NCBI GenBank assembly: GCA_949130485.1
Contig: OX422183.1
Span: 29,502,316 to 29,566,315, forward strand
Origin: Agelas oroides
Lineage: Eukaryota; Porifera; Demospongiae; Agelasida; Agelasidae
Reading direction: 5' to 3'
Length of the DNA: 64,000 bases
The position numbers were made by a program, and so were the translations under genes. Below are positions 11,940 to 21,550 of this stretch, piece after piece. The stretch's first letter is position 1. Every line of letters begins with the position of its first letter. Below the pieces are notes generated by a model. The model had not been told where the DNA came from. It worked only from the letters and a program-made list of their open reading frames with translations, and made no database searches.

Positions 11940-12185
11940 GTGTGCTAAACCCACCAAATATGTGCAGAAGTGTGCTGTGCACACCGTATGCCATAATGAG
12001 TGTGGTATGCACTCTACTACAAAATACACCAGTGTACACTACCATTAGTAAAACTACAAATGGTGTGCATAGCACACTAGTTTATAGGAAGAGTGTGTTT
12101 TGCACACTATTCTTTAGAGCACACCAGTGGTGTGCTGTTAAACTGGTGTGCAAGTGCCACTTGAAGGTGTGCTATGCCCACCTCA
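11940..12185. repeat. Cluster of degenerate GTGTGC...GCACAC palindromic words
   Basis: About eight short words recur at 20-40 bp spacing, such as AGTGTGCTGTGCACAC, GGTGTGCATAGCACACT, GTGTGTTTTGCACACT and GGTGTGCTATGCCCA. Each is roughly self-complementary. Spacing is irregular, so this is not a simple satellite. Confidence 0.6.
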
Positions 12186-12224
12186 TTTCTAAGAGTGAAG
12201 GATTCATGCAAGCTGCATGAGAAG

Positions 12225-12590
12225 AAAGTGGCTCTGTCATCTTGCAACCACAGTGAAACATCCGTGAGGCTGTCACTTAGAATCGCCAGTGCTGCCCAAG
12301 TCACCTTGCAATGACAATGGTCTGACACCAACGGAACATCAGTAGGGGGGAGGGGGGGTGCACTTTGTAAATGTGATACTGATGTTCTCCCCTTACAGTG
12401 GTCTGACTGGGTATCCCTGTGGGAGTGAGCAATTTACAACCTGGGGGGAAGCAGGCCCTGCAACCACAATGGTCTGACAACGCTGAGAACACCTGTAAGT
12501 CACTATGAAGGCATACAAGAGGAAACTGCCCTGGTCATCTTGCACCCGTGATGGTCTGATGGACCACACACAAGTCAATCAAGCGGTCTA
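12225..12590. repeat. Dispersed repeat, family CCACAATGGTCTGAC, copy 1
   Basis: The segment is built of related ~60-90 bp modules (ACCTTGCAAYRACAATGGTCTGAC, then AACATCAGTAGGG, then GGGAGTGAGCAATTTACAACC). The same order appears at 25205-25480 with high similarity, and a decayed set of modules lies at about 41750-41920. The origin is unknown. Confidence 0.75.
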
Positions 12591-12662
12591 GTGTGAATTT
12601 CATAATCATGATTTCTCATGCTAGACTAGGAGAGCACTTTTGAGAATAGTGTAAACTATAGC

Positions 12663-12880
12663 AGTTAGCGAAACACTTTGTGATACCTAACTCAAATAAA
12701 ACGATGGGATACATTAATAATAATGCAAAATTTTACCACTGTAAAGGAAGTGCTACAGAATTAATGATCTAGCGATCCATCAAAACATTTTGTGATACCT
12801 TACTCACATAAAACAATGGGATGCATTACTAATTTTGCCAATGTAAAGGAAAAATGCTACAGATCTAGTGAGCCATTAGT
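12663..12880. repeat. ~110-bp imperfect tandem duplication
   Basis: Two units share CATTTTGTGATACC (CACTTTGTGATACC in unit 1), AATAAAACRATGGGATRCATTA and TGTAAAGGAA in the same order, one at about 12663-12770 and the next at about 12772-12880. Confidence 0.65.
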
Positions 12881-13242
12881 CAATACAATGTTCCGGTAAA
12901 AATTGGTTCACCAAAACCATTTCTTGTTGAGACTTTGCACTGAGTCTGGACGTGAAACTAGCACAAACTTAAGATTGCTTGACTAGTTTGCAGTGCTGTA
13001 GCTACGTCTCAACATGTGTCATGACAATTTGCTATTCTTGACCTGATCGTTATGTCTTAGCTTGTCTCATATGTCAACAACTAGCTACAGACCAATGCAC
13101 AAGTATTTGGGTGAGATTGTGAAGGACTGATATTTGGTCCTAAATGTGTAACTATCTGCTTTAAGATGATAATTTATGCAATTGTACTTTACAGTGTTTA
13201 CAAGTAAACTCTCAATCGTGATATGTGAACTGGGCAACCTTG

Positions 13243-13905
13243 TCATCGTCCGAGGCAGGGTGTAGAAAGGGCAAATGTGATCACTTTTCTAAAGAACCTT
13301 CCGATATCTTCCTCCTCTTGGTAGCTGACCAGGAGGTCTAATTGCTGATTCTTCCTCCATATTGCTTGGACAAAGCGTGATAGAAGAAACCCTTGACTCT
13401 TGCAGTTGACAGCAATGGACTGCAAAAGCACTTTCTCAATATCAATAATGCATTGTGATGGATGCATTGGGTCTGAACTGTTTCATTCAGCAGAGCAAAG
13501 GCTGTGTTGTATACCATTTGAAATTTACCTGGTTGAAAAAGTAGGCTAGTAGAAACTGCTTACCATATGTTTTAGTATTCTCAGTGGAACCATGCAGGGC
13601 CTGAGAGCACCAATTGAGACACTTGCCTTTGAGTTCTATGTTAATTCCACCGCTCTCATGCTCTGTGTCCAGCTGCACGGCTTGGAGGAAGCGCCATGCA
13701 GGCACACTAACTTATCCGATCCCATTCCCCTGCTGATGTCCTCTTTTTCCCTCCAGTCTCCCCATTGCTCAGTGCATCCACCTCCATTGGTGCTTGGGAG
13801 ACATATTGGACATTGGCCAATCTCCAGCAATGGCCCAGAGAAGGACCCTCCCCCTTCTTCCATGAATGCACCTGTTGAAGGTCCTGTTTGACTGCATTTC
13901 AATTA
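13243..13905 (-). other. Possible remainder of the tyrosine-recombinase element
   Basis: Minus-strand open frames of 60-90 residues (13243-13467, 13487-13705 and 13636-13902) lie directly downstream of the recombinase remnant in the same orientation. None matches a family I know. The region is somewhat GC-richer than its flanks. It may be the 3' part of the same retroelement or unrelated. Confidence 0.25.
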
Positions 13906-13926
13906 ATAGACATAAGATAGTAGCTA

Positions 13927-14700
13927 CTAACAGCTGACTTCTGCTACCAACTTCAATAACTCAGTCAAATGTTCCAGTGGTATTTGAACATAGAGCAAAT
14001 AGGCTGAGTTCTGCCACCAACCCAGTGTCTTTATCACAGAGTTCTCCACTGAATCCATGAGCTGCTGCTGTTGTTGCAGCCCCAATTCTGAAACTGACCT
14101 ACATATTTCAAACCTGCTTCTGCCATGCAAAGCCCCTCTCACTTTTGCAACAATTTTTATTGCCCATCTCTAAACTTGAAAATACAGACCAGGGTATATC
14201 CTTTCCTGTTTGCCAAATATGCTGCCACTGCAGCTAATGTATATAGGAAGAACTTTGTCTTTCCAAGAAAGACTGAGATCCCTTTAGGGAAGGTGTCCAT
14301 CTTGGATGCTTTGAATTTGCACTATCTGTGGATCCTTAGGATTGTCTAGTGTCACATCACCCAAACTAAAGTGTACACCTGCATGGGTCAAAATCTTTGG
14401 CTGAAAGAACCACAATCTCCCCTGACCAGAGAATACCAAAAGAAACAGGTGCATGCCACCCATAACATGATCAGATCTGGATTGCATGGCTCCTTATTGC
14501 ACACCTTTGAGATCCTCAATCAAGGATTTCTACCTTTGCCTCAGTGGAGAAGAGGTAAACATCATTGTGAGATCCCCAAAAGAATTGTTCACTTCACAGT
14601 GCCTTAACATTTTTCCACTGAAGTGCACTTCCTCTCTACTCTCTGAAAGTGGGGGCAGTCACTCTCATCTTTTGCCATACAAAGTGATGCGCATTTAAGA
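13927..14700 (-). pseudogene. Tyrosine recombinase remnant of a DIRS/Ngaro-type retrotransposon
   Basis: Read on the minus strand from about 14700, pieces of a phage-integrase-like domain appear in order but in different frames. First comes a CFFWY/LVREIVVLSAKDFDP-like block. Then HFSLGDVTLDNPKDPQIVQI (14284-14487), DTFRKGISVFLGKTK-like and AAVAAYLANRKG-like pieces follow. The C-terminal segment is SVIKTLGWWQNSAYLLYVQIP (13927-14142). In intact relatives this end reads as a GRW..SAY..YIR.P block carrying the catalytic tyrosine region. Here the R of GRW is changed and the upstream HxxR box is lost. Stops and frame shifts make it a dead copy. The DVTLDNP and FRKG blocks point to the recombinase of Ngaro/DIRS elements rather than to Crypton. 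Confidence 0.75.
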
Positions 14701-14796
14701 GAATGTTGGTTGACACTAGCCACTTCACCATCCCCTTCTCAAGAAATCTCTCTCAATGACTGCTGATGGATCTTTGGTACTGGTGCTTGGTTGCTC

Positions 14797-15095
14797 CTAG
14801 TCCAAGAGTTCATAACAGTAAGAGTGTGCAATTCCCATATGGTTTCTACACCGGCATCTGGATAAAATGACGCAGACAACCAGCAGTGAATATGCTTATC
14901 AGGTACTTAAACATGAAGCCATTCTAGGTGCTACTGTACATTACCCGCTATGTGAAAGCCCACCTCTTTGGTGCTGTGTTTCACAGCTAAGCATATTCAC
15001 TGCAGATTGCCTTACACGTCATCACATCCAGATGCATGTGGCGGGTATAGAAATCATATGGGAGTTGCACACTCTTCTTACTATTATGAACTCTT
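14797..15095. mobile_element. Foldback element with ~120-bp arms
   Basis: The left arm (about 14801-14925) and right arm (about 14985-15095) are inverted copies that share CCAAGAGTTCATAA, AGAGTGTGCAA, CCCATATG and GCAGTGAATATGCTTA. Both outer edges lie next to CTTGGTTGCTC (left copy ending at 14796, right copy at about 15093-15103), which may include an 8-bp target duplication GGTTGCTC. Confidence 0.7.
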
Positions 15096-15110
15096 GGTTG
15101 CTCAAAACCT

Positions 15111-15190
15111 AGTCTCATGCCCAGACTATTTTTCGCACGCGAGACTATTTTTCGCATGCAGAAGGGAATAATAGTCTAGGCACAAGACTA
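15111..15190. repeat. Short inverted repeat, AGTCTC-type hairpin
   Basis: CTAGTCTCATGCCCAGACTATTTTT is mirrored imperfectly by AATAGTCTAGGCACAAGACTA, with a direct repeat of GAGACTATTTTTCGCA-type sequence in between. A related hairpin lies at 46453-46512. Confidence 0.65.
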
Positions 15191-15230
15191 CATGTACTAA
15201 CCTCAGAGGAAGCTTTCTGATAATCTTGTG

Positions 15231-16915
15231 GTGATCTGACAAAACCTCAGAACGTGAGGGAATCGCTAAAACTGCACTTAAAATCAGGTGACCTCTCTCG
15301 ACTATACGTGAGGGAATTGCTAAAACTGCACTTAAAATCAGGTGACCTCTCTTGACTATAAACTGTCTCATCAGGTTGCAAGTGACAACACGTGCAAGCT
15401 AGACTATATAAATGGGTCAGAATTAGGACTTTGGATATCAAGACGTCAACATAAATTAAACATTTTTCTTGTACAGTGATGAACAGTATGCATTATGTAC
15501 GCACAGCTATGTTTATGCATAATTATGTTGTTGCAAGAAATGGCACATGCAGATTATACACTTTTCTAGCAATAACTGTCTTCCTTTCTTTGTGCAAGAA
15601 CCGCCAGTGCTTCATCTGTACAACCATAAAGCCATATTGTGTCAAGACCAGACCTTTCTCCTAACAACAGGCGCCATCGGTTATGCCAACTATCTTCACT
15701 AACATAAGCTGACTTTAATACTCGGTGAGTTGAAGGGTCAATTTCAGACCTTCCATGGCACACGCGATAGTTATCAAAAACCAGCATCATTCCGGGTCGC
15801 AGAACAAATCCCTGCTTATACTTTGGATCACCTAGTAATGTTTGTAGTTTCTTGTATGCATCATAGTACTTCGTAATGAAGTTATCATCATGGGATACTA
15901 AACTAACTCCAACATCTTTTCCTGGACGAATGCGAACCCACTTGATGTTGTTTCCATCCATGTTGACTACTGGTTCTTCATACATGAAATTTCTCTGGTA
16001 CATCCGCACATCTGAAGGGTCACATTCTTCTTCGACAGTCAATCGATGGCGTGCACGCCTTAGAGGTGTTGTACTCAGAACATGAAATGTTTCCGGATCC
16101 TCTTGCCTTAGATCTCCAAGCACCTTGAAAGCATCTACAAGGAACGTTTTTGTGTCCAGCTTGGGTGCATTCAATTCAGTACAGAGAAAAGCTGCGAGTT
16201 TAGGATGGGGAGAATAATCAATGTAGTTATTGTGCATTTCAAGATTCTTTACAGCATAAGACAACTGTACTGATTTGGTTTTCGGTGTGGCTTGAAGAGT
16301 ACAAACATCAATAGGATGGTATACCCTCTTCCATAGAGGTCCAACCATTGTTAGAAAATCAACTATTCCCTTCTCAGTAGGTGGGCACCCATGGACACAA
16401 ATCGCTCCCCATTTTCGTAGGTCTTTCATCCACGACTCAAAGTGCTCCTCCTTTGTGGAGAATTCGTGCTGTGGTAGCTCATTCTCGTTAGTCCATAGAA
16501 TCCTCTCCTCAATTACGGATCTGGAAAGCTTTGGTAAGCTTTGAGCATCTTGTACTCTCAGCCACGGGACAATGAAACTCGAACTGTGGTCCTCCCATTG
16601 GACTCGAATGTTCTCTTCTGCTCCTTGGTCAGTAATATGCTCAGCTGCGACGATCGGCAGACCTTTCATGACGAAGTCAGAATGCTCAGGGTGGTATTCA
16701 CACGAATCATGAAAAAACTGCGGGTCTCGCACGGAGGCTCGCAACCACGTACTTGGGTAAGCACTCTCAGTTCCGTCTCCCCACGTCACCCTCAGCAGTC
16801 GTGGAAAGTGAGACAACGCTCTCACACTAAAGCTAGTTCGAAGCATCTTTAGTACAATATAAAGTGGACTATATAATGGACTGGACTGAACTGCAGCACG
16901 CCCACAAATAGCTGC
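15231..16915. repeat. Segmental duplication, copy 1 (partner 21551-23145)
   Basis: The whole block, including the dioxygenase gene, about 35 bp upstream and about 330 bp downstream, is repeated at 21551-23145 in the same orientation. Coding similarity is much higher than in the downstream flank, where copy 1 also carries an extra 55-60 bp tandem duplication (15251-15360: GAGGGAATYGCTAAAACTGC). Confidence 0.9.
15566..16846 (-). CDS. Gamma-butyrobetaine/trimethyllysine dioxygenase-like protein, paralogue 1 (HxD motif altered)
   Basis: A single uninterrupted frame of 426 residues. The N-terminal domain (about 17-100) begins LRVTWGDGTESAYPSTWLR, as in the GBBH-like N domain. Its usual zinc-binding CxCxxC is missing. 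The TauD-type 2-oxoglutarate/Fe(II) domain spans about 125-400. Known relatives hydroxylate gamma-butyrobetaine or trimethyllysine in carnitine synthesis. The first iron-binding motif reads H205-N-N207, where the family has HxD; the paralogue at 21817-23091 has H-N-D. The distal histidine (H364) and nearby arginine are present in FDNYRVCHGR. The length is close to the family norm (about 390-420). The ATG lies 12 bp downstream of a TATATTGTA-like sequence, so a further 5' non-coding exon is possible. Loss of the aspartate probably weakens or abolishes iron binding, but activity cannot be judged from sequence. Which of the two substrates applies is open. Confidence 0.92.
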   Translation of the reverse strand: MLRTSFSVRALSHFPRLLRVTWGDGTESAYPSTWLRASVRDPQFFHDSCEYHPEHSDFVMKGLPIVAAEHITDQGAEENIRVQWEDHSSSFIVPWLRVQDAQSLPKLSRSVIEERILWTNENELPQHEFSTKEEHFESWMKDLRKWGAICVHGCPPTEKGIVDFLTMVGPLWKRVYHPIDVCTLQATPKTKSVQLSYAVKNLEMHNNYIDYSPHPKLAAFLCTELNAPKLDTKTFLVDAFKVLGDLRQEDPETFHVLSTTPLRRARHRLTVEEECDPSDVRMYQRNFMYEEPVVNMDGNNIKWVRIRPGKDVGVSLVSHDDNFITKYYDAYKKLQTLLGDPKYKQGFVLRPGMMLVFDNYRVCHGRSEIDPSTHRVLKSAYVSEDSWHNRWRLLLGERSGLDTIWLYGCTDEALAVLAQRKEDSYC

Positions 16916-16919
16916 CGAT

Positions 16920-17455
16920 AGTTTCCGAGCGGGAAGCGAGGCAAATAATGGTGCAGTGTGGGGTCGATTCTCGGTTTTGTTTGTAACGCTCAGGAATGCA
17001 ATCTACAGCGGCGCACGTAGGAATGCAACTATGGCTGCACGCGTGCGTGATCACGAGGTAGGAATGGAGTCGGATGCAGAGAGGAGGAGGAGATTAACAA
17101 GGTTACGAGTGCAGGAACACTGTGGAGCAGAGGATGATGCCCGGATGCAGCAACGACCGACGCCGATAGTAGCCTATATATAGGCACAAACTCATTCGTG
17201 TTTAAATCGGTCAGCCTCATGTCGTTGCTACCTCTGACAGTGTAGCTGCACTCATATCATGGTTAATCTACGAGTGCAGCGACACCGTTGAGCAGAGCGT
17301 GATTCCTGGAGGCAGCATCGACGAAAGGCTTACCGACGTATAGACACACGTAAGGCCACACAAACTAGATTGTTAGTTTCTCGTCGCCTCCCGCGTGTGT
17401 GAAAACTACCCGCGTACTGCTTCATTATTGGCGAATTTGCAGTCTCCACCCTCTT
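16920..17455. other. Gene-free stretch with a diverged direct repeat
   Basis: CpG-rich sequence upstream of the dioxygenase gene. TACGAGTGCAGGAACACTGTGG at about 17105 recurs as TACGAGTGCAGCGACACCGTTG at about 17270, and the similarity continues for about 80 bp. A 75-residue plus-strand frame (16956-17183) is arginine-rich and unrecognised. Confidence 0.45.
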
Positions 17456-17457
17456 AT

Positions 17458-17626
17458 TATATAAATTGGCTATCACGTGAGCCGCCACCCTTCCTTCCAG
17501 TTAGCATCTGCCATGGTGGCTTGTCAGAATGCCACTCGTGAACTTGACCCTTGTGAGTCCCTTGAGTACTACCCCTTTCCTATGTGTTCTTTTTGTACTG
17601 GAAAACTTTCGTATGTTTGTCAATGA
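17458..17626 (+). promoter_or_regulatory. TATA box with Kozak ATG: possible promoter and first exon or 37-codon ORF
   Basis: TATATAAAT (17458-17466) lies 47 bp before an ATG in strong context (GCCATGG; ATG at 17513). CACGTG lies between them at about 17474. From this ATG a 37-codon frame runs to a TGA at 17624-17626. It begins MVACQNATRELDP and is cysteine-rich towards its end. Alternatively GTGAGT at 17553 is a good splice donor that would end a 40-nt first exon. No downstream exon was identified. The combination of signals is suggestive only. Confidence 0.3.
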
Positions 17627-17699
17627 ATTTTTCACAGGAAATAATGAATAATGAATAATGACCTCCCTCACGCATCCGTTTTCATCAGGATGTGGGCGA

Positions 17700-18440
17700 G
17701 AAACTAACAATGTACTTTGCGTGGCCTAACTGTTACTCATATGCAAAGTAGCTCAATACCTCACTTCCCGCGAGGCTCTCCTGGAAAGGAGGCTGAAACA
17801 ACCCCAAATGAGATGACAGTGGGCATTGAGTTAAAAACCGAGTCTAAAATGTCAGGATGCTCCATGTCCAATTATTCTCAGCACGGCATGATGATGAATT
17901 TCCTCTGCACTGCCAGAGACAGCTGTGGATAAGGTAGTTATATAGAGTTTTTCATCCTCCCCAGTTACCTGTCTGAATCAATTTCCAAGGTCGTTTAAAA
18001 ACTCAAGTGTCAGTGGGCCAACACCCACCAAAGTCTCAATGGCAAATGGAGTTAAGGATACACTTGTTCATGCACACACTTTTGGTCTTCCTCTCCTGAG
18101 TCAGGTTAGCAACTGCTCCTCCCTCCATATGGTTGGTGGCTCTTGAGAGGGTCCAGACCAGTAACATCCCACGCCAAAAGCTTTCATTCCTCCATCATGG
18201 TGACTCCATCCATTTGAACGATGGAAGTTTGGTGGCTCTAGGTGAGATGAAGCTTAGGCAGAAATATGCAGATCCAAACAATAAGTTAAGATTGGAAGGA
18301 CCATGCTCCAAATTCTTTGGCTGTAGATGCAAGTAAACATGCAGTAACTCTAGATCTACAGGCAGGTGCATTGGTGTGAGTAATGGAGGATGCCCTGATG
18401 TCCCACGTCTTCTGCTGTTGCTGGGCAACCCCCTTAGGAT
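17700..18440. other. Gene-free stretch before dispersed repeat copy B
   Basis: No recognisable gene. The sequence may extend the dispersed repeat, since its composition resembles the part that follows, but I found no matching second copy in this window. Confidence 0.35.
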
Positions 18441-18692
18441 GTGGCTGATCATGATCTTGAAACACTAAGACCTCTGCTTCACCTTGATTGGGAAGAGGAG
18501 TGCCATGAAGATGAGATGACACAGTTATGTTGGTTAAGGTCATCAGAGGAATTGAAGCCAGATAAGCACAAGTCACAAGGCACAAAGTGCACAAGGTGCA
18601 TACCACTCAGCATACCATATGTCACCCTCATTTTGCTGGGAGTGTTGCCCTTGTCCAGGCAGGGTCTCCTTTACTACTCACAATCTCCTTAA

Positions 18693-19140
18693 CCCTTTAA
18701 CAACCGATGACACCTTTTGGCGTCGTCAGTTTTTGGCCGCATGTTATCAGTTGGCGCAATCCGTTTTAAAGATAGGTTCTGCACTAGCAGAAAGGGTGGG
18801 ACAGGGGGAGGTGGTCAATGCCGGGTGGGCCATTTGTCTGCTTTCTTGCACAAACGGGTGTAGAAAACGCTCCCTTCACCTTGTAGGGACTCCATTTCTG
18901 GCAGCTTTTAATCCGGCGGAACGTTCTCTTGTCGGATGGGGGGGGGGGGGGGGGGGGGGGGACCCTGACTCGCTGACTATTCTAATGAGTGGGTGTGGCC
19001 AAGGTCATGAACCCACAGAGAAATTATTATGTGTTTGACTCAAGTTTCCAGTGCTAGCTCCAAGCAGAAATACGGACCAAGGAAGGTATCCATAGCCTAA
19101 TAAAGACTTCCAGTAAATAGCCTACGGTGGTTAAAGAGTT
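18693..19140. mobile_element. piggyBac-like MITE with TTAA target duplication
   Basis: TTAA flanks both ends (18689-18692 and 19141-19144). The termini are inverted: CCCTTTAACAACCG on the left, and AACTCTTTAACCACCG on the right read as its complement. The empty site is visible at about 8175 in copy A of the host repeat. The element contains a run of 24 G at 18938-18961 and no transposase. A decayed relative lies at about 44480-44690 and shares TTGCACAAAC, TAGAAAAC and GGACTCCATTT-type words. Confidence 0.75.
18938..18961. repeat. Run of 24 G
   Basis: An uninterrupted G homopolymer inside the piggyBac-like MITE. Its exact length is uncertain in any assembly. Such runs can form G-quadruplexes. 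Confidence 0.9.
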
Positions 19141-19358
19141 TTAAGCATATCCAAACGTCATATTTCTAAGCCTATGTGACTTGAAGCAGGGTGCTGTTCA
19201 GAGGCAGTTCAGCAGCATTGGAATAGCTGATAAGTGCTTCAGGAGCAAGATAGCATCATGAGCAGAAGGATGTTGCAACCTGTCTCCTATCCTTCTTATG
19301 TGGGTCAGTCTTGTCATTAAGGATGTCAGAGATGGAAGACGTAGCTATTACCGATTAG

Positions 19359-19675
19359 CAGTGGCGGATCTAAGGTAGGGCCTGGTAGGGCCTAGGCCCT
19401 ACCAACTGCTGCAAGTGCCCTACCAACTGCTGCAAGTGCCCTACCAACTGGAGCCCTACCGTCCGGCTTTCTCACTTACTGGAGCTACACAACCGCCAGT
19501 GTAACAGTGCTGTACGTACGTAGCTTCATTCGAGCAACCGCCAGGCACGCTGGGCTTCTCTTCGTCTACTGAGTACGACAGACATGTGTCTACAAACCAC
19601 GCCTACCCAAGTACATGTCTCGTTCCCAGTCTGTACTTGTGCCCTACCAACTGTCAGCTTCTAGCTACGCCACTG
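19359..19675. mobile_element. hAT MITE, 317 bp, 8-bp target duplication
   Basis: The 8-bp direct repeat CCGATTAG flanks the element at 19351-19358 and 19676-19683. The ends are CAGTGGCGGATCTAAGG and GCTACGCCACTG, the CAGTGGCG...CGCCACTG type of terminus typical of hAT elements. Inside are tandem TGCCCTACCAACTGC-type units. There is no transposase. Copy A of the surrounding repeat has the uninserted target near 8377. Confidence 0.9.
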
Positions 19676-19879
19676 CCGATTAGAGATACCTGGCAGAGTG
19701 GCCTCTATTGGGTCTACTTCACAGGCTCCTGGCAGAGACATCCAGATGTCAGGATTGGCGCAAATAATTTTGGACTGTTAAAACCAATCTGAACCCTCAT
19801 TTGTTCCACTACTTCAAGTTTATGCTCAGAGTGCCATCATCCAGGTAATACAAATGTGATTCTGACCCCAGTTCAGAAC

Positions 19880-19951
19880 AGCCTCGTTCCCAGGCTCTCC
19901 CGCTTTTCCATACTACAAGGGGAAGCCGGGTGGGGCCTGGGAACGAGGCTA
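19880..19951. mobile_element. CCTCGTTCCCAGG hairpin MITE, copy
   Basis: AGCCTCGTTCCCAGGCTCTC is mirrored by GCCTGGGAACGAGGCTA about 50 bp later. This is one of more than ten copies in the window. I see no clear target duplication here. Confidence 0.85.
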
Positions 19952-19954
19952 AGT

Positions 19955-21550
19955 CCAGACCACAAGCAGATAAGAACAAAACCCAGAGGATCCCTTGGTT
20001 GCACACCTTCTGCTGACTAGATCGCTTTGTCCCGCACCCAAAGAAGGGTTGATGGCAAGGAGTCGGCAGAATGAGCATAGAAGAACAACTTAGGTACCAG
20101 TTTCAGGACAGCCCTCAACGTCTTGTTCCTATGAATGGAGTTGGATATATTCTTGAAGTTTAGCTAGTTTAGCAGAACCAACATTTTCAATGCATTCTTT
20201 GAAATTCACCTTCAGAACATCCCAGTAGGTGGTTTATAGCTATACATTATTGGTCTAACATGTTCTGATAGTTGTAACTTAGCTACCATCCAGAGTACAT
20301 GATACTTTCATTTTTATTCTAACTGCCCGGCAAAGCCAGTCTCCTCATAAGCTTAAAGATCAAAATTCCTCTAATCCTCATTGAGTTAGCTCCTAGTTTT
20401 GCAGTGTTGCTGAGCATCTCTTTATCCCTGATCAACTCACATCTATCTAAAGAGCATTGAAATGTGTGGTTTCCCTGTGCCTAAGAAACAAAAAAAACAA
20501 CCCCCCCCCAAAAAAAAAAATAATAATAATAATAATGCCATTTTTCCATTGATTGCTGGGGATGGTGTTTCTTCCTTTGCCTTCACTGGTTCTGTTATAT
20601 TAGCCTTGTTCCCAGGCCTTTCCCGCCTCCAGTTTTTTAGTGCTTGTAATATGCAAAAGCAAAGAAAGGATACTGCAAGCGATCAAAAACTGGAGGCGGG
20701 GGAGGCCTAGAACTAGAAATGAGGCTAGGTAGTGTAGAGTAGCACATATCAATTCCAAAAGAATCCTAGCTATAGATTCTTCCTGGATGTTTTAGTTATA
20801 GTTTCCAGTTTGGCCAACAATCTTTAATTAGTAACTGTTATAGTACGAAATTTTAAAAGGCCATACTAAAAGGTGTTATAGCTAACTAAAACAACACTCT
20901 TTACTAAGTATTTTTGCTTGAGCATGAGGTCTATAGTTGGTATAAGTGTAAAGAGTTATTGGTGCTTTCATTTAGGCAAACTGTCTTTTGGCTGCAGTTA
21001 ATGAAACGGCAAAAGTTTCATCATACTACTTAGATATTTTTTCATAGCTAGCTTACATATTGCACAACTAGCAGTACATATCGCATATACATACATGTGG
21101 GTTCTTTCTTCACACACCAACTGTATTAGTAGCAACAGACACATTTCCTTGGATGTCATTTCTAAAAGTACACCCATGACCCTAGCACATCATTTTGGGC
21201 AACATGCAGTTCTTTTGTTTTTGCAGGATTTTGACTAGTGTGTGTGCAAAAAATCTTGACCAAAGTTCAGAAAGTTGAGTAAATTTTTGCAAACCTTAAG
21301 CCATGCAAATTTAGAAAATCATGTTTCATATCATTTCCACTAACAATTGTAGCACATAAATTTGGATTTTTCTGTCTCAATAGTAATAATTAAACATTGT
21401 GTATGCAGATGTTTTACTTTGCATCTCCGAGTATAACATTATCCTTGTGTGCCAGTATTTGTCTGTATGCTGATTGTTTTAACTACAGATTAGCTAGGTA
21501 CAGACAGACTGAGAAACAAAATCAAATTGGTTGCTTAAAACACAATCACA
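19955..21550. other. Gene-free stretch
   Basis: It holds an A-run followed by (AAT)n at about 20508-20537 and one diverged hairpin (separate entry). Otherwise it is ordinary AT-rich sequence between the two copies of the segmental duplication. I see no gene. Confidence 0.5.
20601..20727. mobile_element. CCTCGTTCCCAGG hairpin MITE, longer diverged copy
   Basis: TAGCCTTGTTCCCAGGCCTT starts the element and an AACTAGAAATGAGGCTA-type end closes it. Inner arms CCCGCCTCCAGTTTTT and AAAAACTGGAGGCGGG pair well. Confidence 0.7.

Larger units (their letters stand above)
18460..19840. repeat. Unclassified dispersed repeat, copy B, split by two insertions
   Basis: The copy matches 7966-8530 in order and orientation. 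Two blocks have no counterpart there. One is 18693-19140, bounded by TTAA; the other is 19359-19675, bounded by CCGATTAG. Removing the two blocks restores collinearity: ACTACTCACAA followed by GCAGATCCAA-type sequence, and ACCAATTAGA-type sequence. Confidence 0.75.

Noticed and set aside
13592-13891. 99-residue plus-strand frame opposite the recombinase element
   Set aside because: No recognisable domain; overlapping frames on the other strand are equally long.
16541-16852. 103-residue plus-strand frame opposite the dioxygenase, repeated at 22786-23097
   Set aside because: It recurs only because the gene is duplicated; it is antisense to a well-supported coding frame.
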